A DNA stretch of 64,000 nucleotides from Solirubrobacter soli DSM 22325. GTDB taxonomy: Bacteria; Actinomycetota; Thermoleophilia; Solirubrobacterales; Solirubrobacteraceae. The stretch spans positions 124,001 through 188,000 of the forward strand of contig NZ_AUIK01000024.1 of the NCBI RefSeq assembly GCF_000423665.1, given 5' to 3'. Shown piece by piece: positions 52,269-60,168 of the stretch. Every line of letters begins with the position of its first letter. Position 1 is the first letter of the stretch. The notes under the pieces are model-generated. The model did no database searches. It worked only from the letters and a program-made list of their open reading frames with translations, and had not been told where the DNA came from. Both the position numbers and the translations under genes were made by a program.

Positions 52269-52955
52269 ATGGCCCAGGCAGCACCCGATCCCGCCGCGGC
52301 GGACCGTCCGCCTGAGAGCCGGCGGCTCACGCGACGACGCAACGTCCTGCTCGCCCAGCACCACCGCCAGCAGGACTGGTCGATCGCCCAGATCGCGCAC
52401 CTGCTCGACCGCGCGCCCGCGACCATCCGCGGCTACCTGCACGACCCCACCGGCGAGAAGGCGAAGGCCCGCAAGGCCTCCTACGCCGGCACCTGCGAGC
52501 GCTGCGGCACGCCGACGTCCGGGGCGGACGGCAAGGGACACGCGTCGTGCCATTGCCAGCGCTGCAAGCCGCAATCCCGGGCACGCTGGACCCGCGAGCT
52601 CGTTCGCGGAGCGCACCACTTCTGGCGTGAGCGCTTCGGCTTCGTCGCGTCCTCGGTCGACTGGTCGGGCACCCACGCGCGCCGACGCGGCGGTGCCGCG
52701 CTCGCTCGCTACAGCTCCGCTCGCTGGCCATCGCAGTCGGTGATCCGTCGGCTGTACAGGACGCCCGAGGCGGCCCGAGCGGACGCGTTCCCGACGCGGG
52801 CTGACAGAACGCAACGTCTCGACTGGTCAGCCAACCAGCGCCACCCGCTCCAGACCGCGGTAGCCGACGTCGGCCGATCCAGTCCCGGCCGTCAACCCGC
52901 GACGGACAAGAGAGTGGGCCGCCACCGCGCGTCGCAACCGGCCCCACCGATCTGA
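52269..52955 (+). CDS. Helix-turn-helix / zinc-ribbon DNA-binding protein
   Basis: 228 aa. ATG 52269. QQDWSIAQIAHLLDRAPATIRGYLHDPTG (about 38-66; core IAQIAHLLDRAPATIRGYL) is a homeodomain-like HTH. YAGTCERCGTPTSGADGKGH and SCHCQRCKP give two C-x-x-C pairs for a zinc ribbon (about 75-102). WTRELVRGAHHFWRERFGF resembles the following helical segment of actinophage HTH/zinc proteins. The last ~60 residues are low in complexity. It is probably an element regulator. It ends one base before the next gene's start. Confidence 0.75.
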   Translation: MAQAAPDPAAADRPPESRRLTRRRNVLLAQHHRQQDWSIAQIAHLLDRAPATIRGYLHDPTGEKAKARKASYAGTCERCGTPTSGADGKGHASCHCQRCKPQSRARWTRELVRGAHHFWRERFGFVASSVDWSGTHARRRGGAALARYSSARWPSQSVIRRLYRTPEAARADAFPTRADRTQRLDWSANQRHPLQTAVADVGRSSPGRQPATDKRVGRHRASQPAPPI

Positions 52956-52956
52956 C

Positions 52957-54117
52957 GTGGGCGCCGTCCTCTCCCCCGGCCCGCGCCTCGCCGGCGTCAG
53001 CGCCGCGCTCGCGACAGTCGCCGTGCTGCTGCTGGCCGGTGCGGCCAGCCTGATCCCCGCCCTGCTGACCGGCGCCAACTGCGGCACCGGCTCGGACACG
53101 ACACCGTCTCCCTCGGCGCTGCAGACGATCCCCGCCCCCTACCTCGCGCTCTACCAGCGGGCCGCAGCCGCCTACCACGTCCCCTGGACGGTCCTCGCCG
53201 CGATCGGTGCGATCGAATCCGACCACGGCCGCTCGCACGCCCCCGGCGTGCAGTCCGGCGTCAACGCCGTCGGCTGCTGCGCCGGCCCGATGCAGTTCAA
53301 CCTGCGCGACGGCCCACCCTCGACGTGGCAGACCTACCGCGTCGACGGCTACGGAGACGGAAACACCGACCCGTATGACCCGGCGGACGCGATCGCGTCA
53401 GCCGGGCGCTACCTGCACACCCTGCTCGCGCAATCCCACGGCGACATCTCGCGCGCCGTCTACGGCTACAACCACTCCAGCCTCTACGTCACCGACGTAC
53501 TCGCACGCGCCAACGCGTACAGCGCTCGACCCGAACAGGCACTGACGGCACCCGCCAACGCCGGTTGTGCACCAGGACAGCAGGTCGGGACCCCGGCGAA
53601 TCTGCACGAAGCCGAGCGGCGCGAAACCCCGCGCGCGTACGCGATGCTGCCCGCGTGGACCATGGCCGGCGGCCGGGCTGCCGAGCCGATCGACGCTCGC
53701 TTGCTCGACAACGCGCTCTGGATCCTGCGCACCTACCACCTCCGCGTCACAGCCGCCCGCGAAACCGGCCACAACACCCACGGCGACGGCACCGCCCTCG
53801 ACCTCATCCCCGCGGAACCAGTCGACCAGTCCGCGTGGGATGCAACGGCCCGGGCGCTCGCCCGCGACCTCGGCTGGACAGCCCCCTGCGGCGCGTCAGG
53901 CGTGCGACCGGCCTGCCCGCTGGTACCCGCCATCCAGTTCGTTGGCTACGAGGGCTACCCCGGCCACGGCTCACCCCGCACCTGCCGCGCACCATCATGC
54001 GCGGCGCACTTGCACATCTCGTGGGTATCCCCGTGTTACGGCACCAGCGCGCCGTCGCCTCCGTGCGCGTCAGTCACCGCATTCGCCACCGCGAATGCCG
54101 TGGCGTCGGACCGCTAA
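52957..54117 (+). CDS. Bifunctional cell-wall lytic enzyme: transglycosylase plus M15-like peptidase
   Basis: 386 aa from GTG 52957. An N-terminal membrane segment (about 13-38) anchors it facing out. The SLT-like domain (about 55-190) has WTVLAAIGAIESDHGRSHAP with the catalytic Glu (~86), GCCAGPMQFN and YGYNHSSLYV. The C-terminal domain (about 230-375) has ETGHNTHGDGTALDLIP and AAHLHISWVSPCY, the H-x-x-G-x-A-x-D and H-L-H zinc sites of D-Ala-D-Ala (M15/DUF882-like) peptidases. Such enzymes open peptidoglycan for conjugation machinery in Gram-positive mobile elements. No other secretion gene is in the window. Confidence 0.85.
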   Translation: MGAVLSPGPRLAGVSAALATVAVLLLAGAASLIPALLTGANCGTGSDTTPSPSALQTIPAPYLALYQRAAAAYHVPWTVLAAIGAIESDHGRSHAPGVQSGVNAVGCCAGPMQFNLRDGPPSTWQTYRVDGYGDGNTDPYDPADAIASAGRYLHTLLAQSHGDISRAVYGYNHSSLYVTDVLARANAYSARPEQALTAPANAGCAPGQQVGTPANLHEAERRETPRAYAMLPAWTMAGGRAAEPIDARLLDNALWILRTYHLRVTAARETGHNTHGDGTALDLIPAEPVDQSAWDATARALARDLGWTAPCGASGVRPACPLVPAIQFVGYEGYPGHGSPRTCRAPSCAAHLHISWVSPCYGTSAPSPPCASVTAFATANAVASDR

Positions 54118-54152
54118 CCGCCGGGACCACAATCCGACCAAGGTGGTTGAGC

Positions 54153-54494
54153 CTAGGGCGGACCCTTGCCCGGCGTCTCGGAGGGGCGACGACGGTGCGT
54201 GTACCGCTCAGCCTGCGGCCCGCGGCCGATGCGCAACGGGTACACGACGGACGCCGGTTGCTCGGCGCCATCGGCGACGACGCAAACGGCGATCGGGATG
54301 TCATCCACGCCGTCTCGCGGCACCGTGATCGGGAACCGGACATACGTTTCGTCAACGTCGCGAGCAACGCCGTCGATCGCTCGCGCCAACACCGTTTGGC
54401 CGCCAATGCGCGCTCCGCGTTGCGGGAAGTCGGGTAGTTCGCGGCTGCTCGCGTCGCACCATCGCACCATCGAACCATCGGACCATCGGACCAT
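54153..54494 (-). CDS. Possible small beta-rich protein (113 aa)
   Basis: Minus-strand frame starting inside the 8-bp tandem repeat (ATG 54494; other in-repeat ATGs possible). After repeat-encoded MVRWSDGSMVRWCDA it reads GARIGGQTVLARAIDGVARD, ETYVRFPITVPRDGVDD and IAVCVVADGAEQPASVVYPL, a convincing beta-strand pattern. A low-complexity basic tail follows. A plus-strand frame over the same DNA is less protein-like. Family unknown. Confidence 0.4.
   Translation of the reverse strand: MVRWSDGSMVRWCDASSRELPDFPQRGARIGGQTVLARAIDGVARDVDETYVRFPITVPRDGVDDIPIAVCVVADGAEQPASVVYPLRIGRGPQAERYTHRRRPSETPGKGPP
54457..54494 (+). repeat. 8-bp tandem repeat, nearly five copies
   Basis: CACCATCG, CACCATCG, AACCATCG, GACCATCG, GACCAT: the seven-base core ACCATCG is constant and the first base varies. 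It lies just before an IS21 remnant. Because 8 is not a multiple of 3, copy-number change would shift any frame that starts in it. Confidence 0.9.
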
Positions 54495-54497
54495 GAG

Positions 54498-54752
54498 TTG
54501 TCGATGGTCCAGGAACTGCTCGCTGGCGAGCCGACGCTGCCGGCGATGCGTGTTCGCGAGGAGCTCGAGAAGCTCGGCTACGGGGGCCGCAAGACGATCC
54601 TTGATGAGTTGTTGCGCGAGTTGCGGCCGCGGTTTGCTCGGCCGCCGCGCAGCTTCCAGCGCACCCGGTACCGACCTGGCGAGCTGGGCAGTTCGATCTG
54701 TGTGAGCCGCGCTCGGAGGTTCCGGTGGGCTAGAGCCATCCGATCACCGTGA
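54498..54752 (+). pseudogene. IS21-family IstA transposase fragment (plus strand)
   Basis: VQELLAGEPTLPAMRVREEL, EKLGYGGRKTILDELLRELR and SFQRTRYRPGEL match the region between the HTH and the catalytic core of IS21 IstA. After GEL one extra G breaks the frame; skipping it gives QFDLCEPRSEVPVG and a TAG. QFDL contains the first catalytic Asp. Only about 80 codons survive. Confidence 0.7.
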
Positions 54753-54756
54753 CGAA

Positions 54757-54905
54757 CGGCTCGAGCCGCGGCGGCCGCGGCCGTAGACCGGCGGCGTCGA
54801 CGACGCCAGCACGTTGCGGATCGTGTCGCGATAAACACCGGTGCGACGATGGATCTCGCGCTGCGAGAGGCCCTCCAAATGGTTCAACCGCCGGATCTCC
54901 GCTCA
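54757..54905 (-). pseudogene. IS21-family IstA N-terminal fragment (minus strand)
   Basis: Read on the minus strand: EIRRLNHLEGLSQREIHRRT, then GVYRDTIRNVLASSTPPVYG. This is the N-terminal helix-turn-helix of IS21 IstA. It faces the plus-strand IstA fragment, so the two cannot be halves of one undisturbed copy. Confidence 0.65.
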
Positions 54906-55136
54906 CAGCTCCACGCCAACCCAAGCGCCCATCCCCCCCGGTCTCGATCAACAGATCGAGCCAGATCTCCGGCCCGGCCGGACGACCTCCGACCCCGCGC
55001 CGAGGTGGACCACTTCTAAACCCGCGCAGGCGGACCACTATTCAGGCGGCGCCTGCAGGTGGCGCACTTGATGCCGTCGTCCATTTCGATATCCGGATTG
55101 TCGGCCGACCCCCGAAGAGCCTCGCCCCCTGGCGCC

Positions 55137-56681
55137 TTATTCGGTCAGCGCGGCCGCCTCCCAGTACCTGGCCGCATACGCCTCGATCAGCTGAGCCGGC
55201 GCCTCGGCCCCCCGACCCTGTACGGCGTTCTCCAGGAGCTCGGCCATCGCGCTCATAGGGCGCTCGAACACGCCGTCGGGGCTGAAGAACTCGGCGATTC
55301 CCGGAATCCAGTCGGGATCGATCGGTGAGGCGTCGTCGTGGTATGCCTGCATCAGCCGCCACGCACGATCCAGGAGGTGGGCGGCCTGCGCGAGATCCCC
55401 GATCTCCAAGGCGATCGCGGCTGCGGTGCTGAGGCAGTGCATATCGAGCCCCGGACGTGCCAGGTCATGGACGCGCAGCAGTTCGTCGAGCGCCGCGGCC
55501 GGATCTCCGTCGGCGCGCGTGAAGAGGGCCATCGTGGCGCGCACGAGCAGATCCGCCGGAGCCTGACGGCTCGCCTGCTCCACCGCGCGCCGCGAGGCCC
55601 CGGTGTCACCCTCATCGAGCCCCCGGCATCCCAACACCAGCAGCTCCCTCGCAGCCTCGTGGCCGCGGACGGCGGCCGCGACAGACCCGCGCAGCGCCTC
55701 GTCCGCGGCAGCGACCGCCGCGTCGAGCAGCTCGGCCGCTCGCTCTGGCTCCCCGCACTGGAGATAGGCCTCACAAGCGAGTCCGTCCTGGTCGTGATCA
55801 TAGGGGAACTTGTGCCGTGCCTGTTCGAACGCCAACAACGCGCGGCGCGGTAACCCCGCCGCCGAGGCGTAGTACGTGCAGGCCTGGAGGTAGGGAAGGT
55901 AATTAGGCTCGATGACGACCACGCGGGTCTCGAGGTCGGTTGCCTGCTCGATGTCACCCGCGACCGCGCATATGCCCGCGGCGTTGTGCAGGGCCTCGGA
56001 GTGCTCGGGGTTCTCGCGCAGCACGGCCTGGTAGCAGGCCATCGCCTGCGCGAGCACCGACGTCCCGCCCAGCCGCTCTCGTAGCCTGCGCGTGAGCGAC
56101 CGCAGCGGCCGTCCTCCCGACTCGAAATTATTGGTCCGGTACTCGTCGAGCCGGTTGCCCGCAGGGTCGCCCCACTCCAGGTCGACCAGCGACAACGTGC
56201 CGAGCGTCTGGCGCCGGAACGGCGCGCGTGCCCGGCTGAGCTTCAGCTGACCGCCCCCACGCGGCTCGACCGCCTGGGCGGACAGCAGGAGCTCCAGCGC
56301 GTCGTCGAGCAGCTTGGACACCACTGGATTCGTGTTGCTGTTCCCGAAGAACTCCTGGAGCTGCAGGCAGCCGCCATGCGCCCAAAACGTCACCTCGCTG
56401 GGGATGGTCGTGCTCATGCCTAGGCTGCCGTACAGGCGGCGGACACTTTCGGCGCCCCCTGGGCCCGCGGCCGACGGGTCGCGCCAGATCTTGAGCGCGA
56501 GCTCCAACAGCCCGGACCGGTCGTTGACCAGCCGGTGGACGATCTTCGAGGAGCCGGCTCCGATCTCATGCCCGATCGTGTACCGGGCGCCGCCCACGTC
56601 GATGTACTTGCCCTCCCACTGCTCGGGGTCATGGACGGCAAGGTCCAGGGGCTCTCGCTCGGCCGTCACAGCACCGTCCAC
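55137..56681 (-). CDS. TPR protein with a kinase N-lobe-like start
   Basis: 514 aa from GTG 56681. Residues ~25-75 look like a protein-kinase N-lobe: YTIGHEIGAGSSKIVHRLVN (glycine-rich loop) and LLELALKIWRD with the invariant Lys. No H-R-D or D-F-G follows; a region TLSLVDLEWGDPAGN (~165) may replace it. From ~215 on, repeated helix pairs (AMACYQAVLRENPEHSEALH, AVAGDIEQATDLETRVVVIE and others) are tetratricopeptide-like to the C-terminus. It is probably a pseudokinase or degraded kinase joined to a protein-binding solenoid. Its start overlaps the end of the upstream gene (56666) by 16 bp. Confidence 0.7.
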   Translation of the reverse strand: MDGAVTAEREPLDLAVHDPEQWEGKYIDVGGARYTIGHEIGAGSSKIVHRLVNDRSGLLELALKIWRDPSAAGPGGAESVRRLYGSLGMSTTIPSEVTFWAHGGCLQLQEFFGNSNTNPVVSKLLDDALELLLSAQAVEPRGGGQLKLSRARAPFRRQTLGTLSLVDLEWGDPAGNRLDEYRTNNFESGGRPLRSLTRRLRERLGGTSVLAQAMACYQAVLRENPEHSEALHNAAGICAVAGDIEQATDLETRVVVIEPNYLPYLQACTYYASAAGLPRRALLAFEQARHKFPYDHDQDGLACEAYLQCGEPERAAELLDAAVAAADEALRGSVAAAVRGHEAARELLVLGCRGLDEGDTGASRRAVEQASRQAPADLLVRATMALFTRADGDPAAALDELLRVHDLARPGLDMHCLSTAAAIALEIGDLAQAAHLLDRAWRLMQAYHDDASPIDPDWIPGIAEFFSPDGVFERPMSAMAELLENAVQGRGAEAPAQLIEAYAARYWEAAALTE

Positions 56682-57292
56682 GGGTCCGGGTCGGGCAGCT
56701 CGAGGAAGAGCGGCGAGCCGAACACGGTCGAGTCGCGGATTGCCATCAGCACGAGAACCGTGCGAAGGGTCAATGCGATCTCACCCGAGAAGAACCGGAC
56801 ATTGCCGGAATGCGGGTTGAGCTGCCCGTCCACGTCGGTGCTCTCGCTGAAGAAGCGCACCGAGCAGTCGAGCACGACGCGATGCCTCAGCGTCTCGGAT
56901 TCCATCGTGACGATCGTGTCGTTCGCCTGCCGCGAGATGACACTGAACTGCCCTATGTAGTGGCAGTACCGCGCGCTCGGCTCCGCACCGGACAGGACAG
57001 ACTCCAGCGGCGGGATGGGCTTGTCGTCGGCAAGGGCGCGCAGGACGCGATAGAGGCGGTCGGTGTAGCTGGCCTTGACCTTGCGCTCGGTTTGGATGAC
57101 GCTCTTCCGCCCGTAGGTAACGTCCCCTCTAAAGAGCGAAATCACGTCAGCGACGCTCAGGCCGGCTTCGGCGTGTCCACCCACCGTGCGCTCGGCTGTT
57201 TCAGTCTCGGCGATCTCGTCGAGGCCTTCCGGCTCGAGCTGACCGTAGAGCACGTCGATCTTTCGCCGCGAGATGTAGCAGAAGTAGCGCAT
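56666..57292 (-). CDS. Conserved-looking protein beginning RYFCYISRRKIDVLYGQ
   Basis: 208 aa from ATG 57292. The N-terminus RYFCYISRRKIDVLYGQL recalls a group of uncharacterised actinobacterial proteins that open with Y-x-Y-I-S-x-x-K-x-D-x-L. It then has DRLYRVLRALADDKPIPPLE, ARYCHYIGQFSVISRQ and HRVVLDCSVRFFSE, an alpha/beta pattern without catalytic motifs I can name, ending ELPDPDPWTVL. An open frame extends upstream to 57418 but crosses tRNA-like DNA. It forms a two-gene unit with the TPR protein, next to the att site. Confidence 0.65.
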   Translation of the reverse strand: MRYFCYISRRKIDVLYGQLEPEGLDEIAETETAERTVGGHAEAGLSVADVISLFRGDVTYGRKSVIQTERKVKASYTDRLYRVLRALADDKPIPPLESVLSGAEPSARYCHYIGQFSVISRQANDTIVTMESETLRHRVVLDCSVRFFSESTDVDGQLNPHSGNVRFFSGEIALTLRTVLVLMAIRDSTVFGSPLFLELPDPDPWTVL

Positions 57293-57672
57293 GGGCGTGA
57301 GTCGCGCTGAGAAGCGATCATCGCCACGGCGGGACGCACGGTCAAGGTCCTCCGCGCTCAGCACGACGGGGCTTGGCTCTGGCGAGGGGAATCGAACTCC
57401 CACTTGGCATAGCTGCACTGCTGTCCGCGTACTTCCGGCGTCCGCCTCACGCCAGTCCCGCGGTTACTTCGCACGACGCGCATCAGGGGCCTACAGCGCG
57501 CCCGGAGCAACCCGCCGGGGCGGCTCGGCATCCGCCGACGCTCGGTGACACTACGGTGACGAAACCCACGGGATTCTGGTCGAAACCGGCGGCATTTCGG
57601 GCCTGGCGTCACGTGATGGAATGCGGCTGCGTGCAGGGATATCTTCGGCAGACGAACGGTGACCACTGGCGT
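57293..57672. other. Gap at the element end with a tRNA-like scrap
   Basis: No convincing gene. On the minus strand, GGGAGTTCGATTCCC (about 57386-57400) looks like a tRNA T-arm followed by CTCGCCA, but no matching 5' half folds upstream. This may be an older attachment scar. No integrase is present. Confidence 0.4.
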
Positions 57673-57714
57673 CTTGTAAGCGGTAGGTCGTCGGTTCGAA
57701 TCCGTCCTCCGGCT
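57673..57714 (+). other. 3' half of tRNA-Thr(TGT): putative attachment site (attR)
   Basis: CTTGTAA is a threonine TGT anticodon loop. AGGTCGTCGG and TTCGAATCCG form the variable region and T-arm. CTCCGGCT is the acceptor 3' strand. The sequence stops resembling a tRNA upstream of the anticodon loop: no GCCGGAG 5' strand or D-arm is present. A tRNA 3' half without its 5' half is the usual scar at the far end of an element integrated by a tyrosine recombinase. Confidence 0.65.
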
Positions 57715-57735
57715 TCTACGCGCGTACCGTGCCGG

Positions 57736-58125
57736 TCAGCCCATCGCGCGCACGATGCCCTCGCGCGGGGGCGTGAAGACGTCGATCACGACGCAGCCGT
57801 CCGGGCCGGCGACGCCGCCGTGCGGGACGTGGGGCGGGATGACCACCAGGTCGCCCGCCGTCATCACCCGCGTCTCGCCGCCCACCGTGAACGTGAGCTC
57901 GCCGGAGACCATGATCGCGATCTGCTGCTCGAAGTGGTGGTGGGTCGCCGCCTCGACCCCGGGCTCGAAGGTGACGACGTTCGTCATCACCGAGTCGGTG
58001 GTGACGGGCTGGAAGCGCAGACCGGGGATGAGCTCCAGCGGTGCGACGTCCTCGGCGACACGCAGGAACCGACCGGGCTCGGTGGACGCCTCGCCCGCGT
58101 CGTCGAAGTAGGGCTGCTCAGTCAT
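57736..58125 (-). CDS. Cupin-domain protein
   Basis: 129 aa. Cupin motif 1 reads GVEAATHHHFEQQIAIMVSGELTFTVGG, with the H-x-H and later E/Q metal positions; core ATHHHFEQQIAIMVSG. Motif 2 reads GDLVVIPPHVPHGG with the last His. Single-domain cupins bind a metal and a small ligand. The role cannot be set. It overlaps the DUF4031 gene by eight bases, so the two form an operon. First gene of the chromosomal side. Confidence 0.88.
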   Translation of the reverse strand: MTEQPYFDDAGEASTEPGRFLRVAEDVAPLELIPGLRFQPVTTDSVMTNVVTFEPGVEAATHHHFEQQIAIMVSGELTFTVGGETRVMTAGDLVVIPPHVPHGGVAGPDGCVVIDVFTPPREGIVRAMG

Positions 58126-58426
58126 CGACGCCGACGGTACCGGCGCGGCGGGCGGCGCGCACGCGGGCGCGGTCGCCGCGCGGGCCGGCCATCCGGACCA
58201 GCAGATCGGCGGTGGAGACCTCCAGGGCGCCGAGCTCGACGGCGCGCACGCGCAGCCAGGGCGGGAGGTCGTAGTGGTCGCCTTGAAAGCGGTGGCGGGG
58301 GATCCCCAACGAGGCGGCGAAGGCGTGCAGCTCCTCGAAGGAGCCGTCGACGGCCATGTGGCACCAGTCCTTGACGGAGAGGCGGATGTGGTCGTAGCGG
58401 CGGATCGGGTCGACGAGGACGGGCAT
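58118..58426 (-). CDS. DUF4031 protein
   Basis: 102 aa. LVDPIRRYDHIRLSVKDWCHMA, shown as SVKDWCHMAVDG, then ELHAFAASLGIPRHRFQGDHYDLP and a basic tail. The S-x-W-C-H-M and F-x-G-D-H-Y-D-L patterns are those of DUF4031, a small family widespread in actinobacteria with unknown biochemistry. It is the upstream member of the pair with the cupin gene. Confidence 0.85.
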   Translation of the reverse strand: MPVLVDPIRRYDHIRLSVKDWCHMAVDGSFEELHAFAASLGIPRHRFQGDHYDLPPWLRVRAVELGALEVSTADLLVRMAGPRGDRARVRAARRAGTVGVDD

Positions 58427-58529
58427 GGGTCCGGGGTCTCATCTTGGCGCTTGGGCCTTGAAGGCGGCGAATCGTTCGTCAGGATCTTGGGTTACCAAGA
58501 CGGATCTGATTCACAGCAGGAGGCAAGGG

Positions 58530-59537
58530 ATGAAGGTAGGGGGGAAGCTCCTCGCGGCCGCAGTCGCCGCGATGGGACTCGTCGTGCCGGCGACGGCGAA
58601 CGCCGCGTTGTCGGTCAAGATCACGGACGACACCGGGAACCCGGCGCTGATCGCTCCGGGCGCGCCGCCGACCCTGCGCAACATGGACGTCAAGGCCTAC
58701 GTCAACACCAGCGATGGCAAGGGCTTCAGCGTCGCCGTCGCGGGCCCGGACGGCCAGCCGGCGGGCAGCGCGCTCAGCTGCGGGTCGCCGGGCATCGAAT
58801 CGACGCGCTACGTCGACTACCACGGCAACGGCACGTACACACTCCTCGTGACGGCGTTCTCGGACATCGGCTGCACCAAGGCCACGGGCTCGACGACGTA
58901 CACGTGGAACATCGCCGCGGGTGTCGCGATCTCACCGCCCGCCCCGACGATGCTCACGCGGCAGCCGAACTCGTACTCCACGATCGTGCAGCAGTTCAAC
59001 TTCGCCGGCAACCCGGGCGCTTCGGGCTATGAGATCAAGTACGCGCTCGGCGCGACCGTCAACCCCGACGGCAGCCTGAACTCGCCCGCGATCAAGGACG
59101 GGTTCGTGAACTCGACGACCGGCAAGGTCGAGCTGATCGGCGCGCGCGAGCCGGGCACGTACACGATCGTCGCCCGCGCCAAGTCCCTCGGGTACTTCAC
59201 GCCGTGGACGGCGCCGCAGAACTTCAACCTGATCACGCCGTTCGACATCTCGTCGCGCACGTTCCCCGACTCACGCGGGCCGAGCTACCAGGTCCGCGCC
59301 ACGCTCGGCGACGCCAGCGCCGCCGGCAGCCGCGTCACCGTCGCCGTCGCCAACGGCAAGAAGGGCAAGCGGTTCCGCACGCTCGGCAAGCCCAAGATCA
59401 ACAGCAAGGGCCAGATCACGCTGCGTTTCCGGCTCAAGGTCGGGACGTACCGGATGCGGTACTCGTTCAAGGGCAACTCGCTGATGGCCCGCGGGACCGT
59501 CTACGACGTGATCCGCATCAAGCGCGTCCTCGGATAG
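58530..59537 (+). CDS. Secreted protein with Ig-like/beta domains (335 aa)
   Basis: AGGAGG at about 58518 precedes ATG 58530. A signal peptide KLLAAAVAAMGLVVPATANA ends in A-N-A. The mature part is beta-rich: VKITDDTGNPALIAPGAPPT, GNGTYTLLVTAFSDIGCTKA, YEIKYALGATVNPDGSLN, ending KGQITLRFRLKVGTYRMRYSF and a tail like those of repeat-rich exported actinobacterial proteins. Two Cys could form a disulfide. It is followed 17 bp later by a terminator-like hairpin, so it is a single-gene unit. Function unknown. Confidence 0.75.
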   Translation: MKVGGKLLAAAVAAMGLVVPATANAALSVKITDDTGNPALIAPGAPPTLRNMDVKAYVNTSDGKGFSVAVAGPDGQPAGSALSCGSPGIESTRYVDYHGNGTYTLLVTAFSDIGCTKATGSTTYTWNIAAGVAISPPAPTMLTRQPNSYSTIVQQFNFAGNPGASGYEIKYALGATVNPDGSLNSPAIKDGFVNSTTGKVELIGAREPGTYTIVARAKSLGYFTPWTAPQNFNLITPFDISSRTFPDSRGPSYQVRATLGDASAAGSRVTVAVANGKKGKRFRTLGKPKINSKGQITLRFRLKVGTYRMRYSFKGNSLMARGTVYDVIRIKRVLG

Positions 59538-59553
59538 TCGTCTGAACGACGAC

Positions 59554-59584
59554 CGGCAGCCGCAAGTTCAGTGTGCGGCTGCCG
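59554..59584 (+). terminator. Perfect 11-bp hairpin after the secreted-protein gene
   Basis: CGGCAGCCGCA (59554-59564), 9-base loop, TGCGGCTGCCG (59574-59584). No T-run follows. It separates the two plus-strand genes and argues against a response-regulator start at GTG 59573, inside the hairpin. Confidence 0.7.
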
Positions 59585-59596
59585 ATCATCCGTTTG

Positions 59597-60010
59597 ATGA
59601 GCTTTGACCAGACCGCCGTTCGCCGCGTCGCGATCGTTGAGGACCACGGAGCGCTGCGCATCTTCCTTCGCGACGTCCTGACCCGCCTCGGCTGGAGGGT
59701 GACCGGCGTCGCCGGCACCGCCGAGTCCGGCGCCGAGCTCGTCCTGAACACCGCTCCCGACGTCGCCGTCGTCGACCTGCACCTCGCCTCCGAGGGGGGC
59801 GGTGACGCGCTGATCCGCCGCCTCGCGGAGACCGCGTCGGACACGAAGCTCGTCGTCTTCACGGCGACGACCGACCCGACGGAGCTGCACGAGGTCCTCA
59901 AGGCGGGCGCCGACGGGATCGTGCTCAAGGAAGGCGGCCTGCCGGAGCTCCTGGCAGGCCTGGACGCCGTCACCCGCGGCGACCAGTACCTGAGCCCCAG
60001 CCTGACTTAG
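59597..60010 (+). CDS. Single-domain response regulator (receiver only)
   Basis: 137 aa from ATG 59597. RRVAIVEDHGALRIFLRDVL supplies the acidic pair. VAVVDLHLASEGGGDALIRR supplies the phospho-accepting Asp. VVFTATTDPTELHEVLKAG has the conserved Thr. DGIVLKEGG has the Lys. Nothing follows the receiver, so it lacks an output domain and must act by protein contact. No histidine kinase is adjacent. Confidence 0.9.
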   Translation: MSFDQTAVRRVAIVEDHGALRIFLRDVLTRLGWRVTGVAGTAESGAELVLNTAPDVAVVDLHLASEGGGDALIRRLAETASDTKLVVFTATTDPTELHEVLKAGADGIVLKEGGLPELLAGLDAVTRGDQYLSPSLT

Positions 60011-60168
60011 GGCCGCTGAGGAATTCCGGTGCGCCCGCCGCGGCGCATCCGCAGCGCCTCGCGCCACCCACGCTGCTCACGGCCCAGAGGGCCGCAGCGC
60101 GAGCGCGGGCGACCCGAGCCACTGGCGGCTACACCACAGCGGTCGGACCGACCATTCCTCAGCGAACC

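Noticed and set aside
59573..59596. GTG start for the response regulator
   Set aside because: It lies at the terminator-like hairpin; ATG 59597 gives the normal receiver N-terminus.
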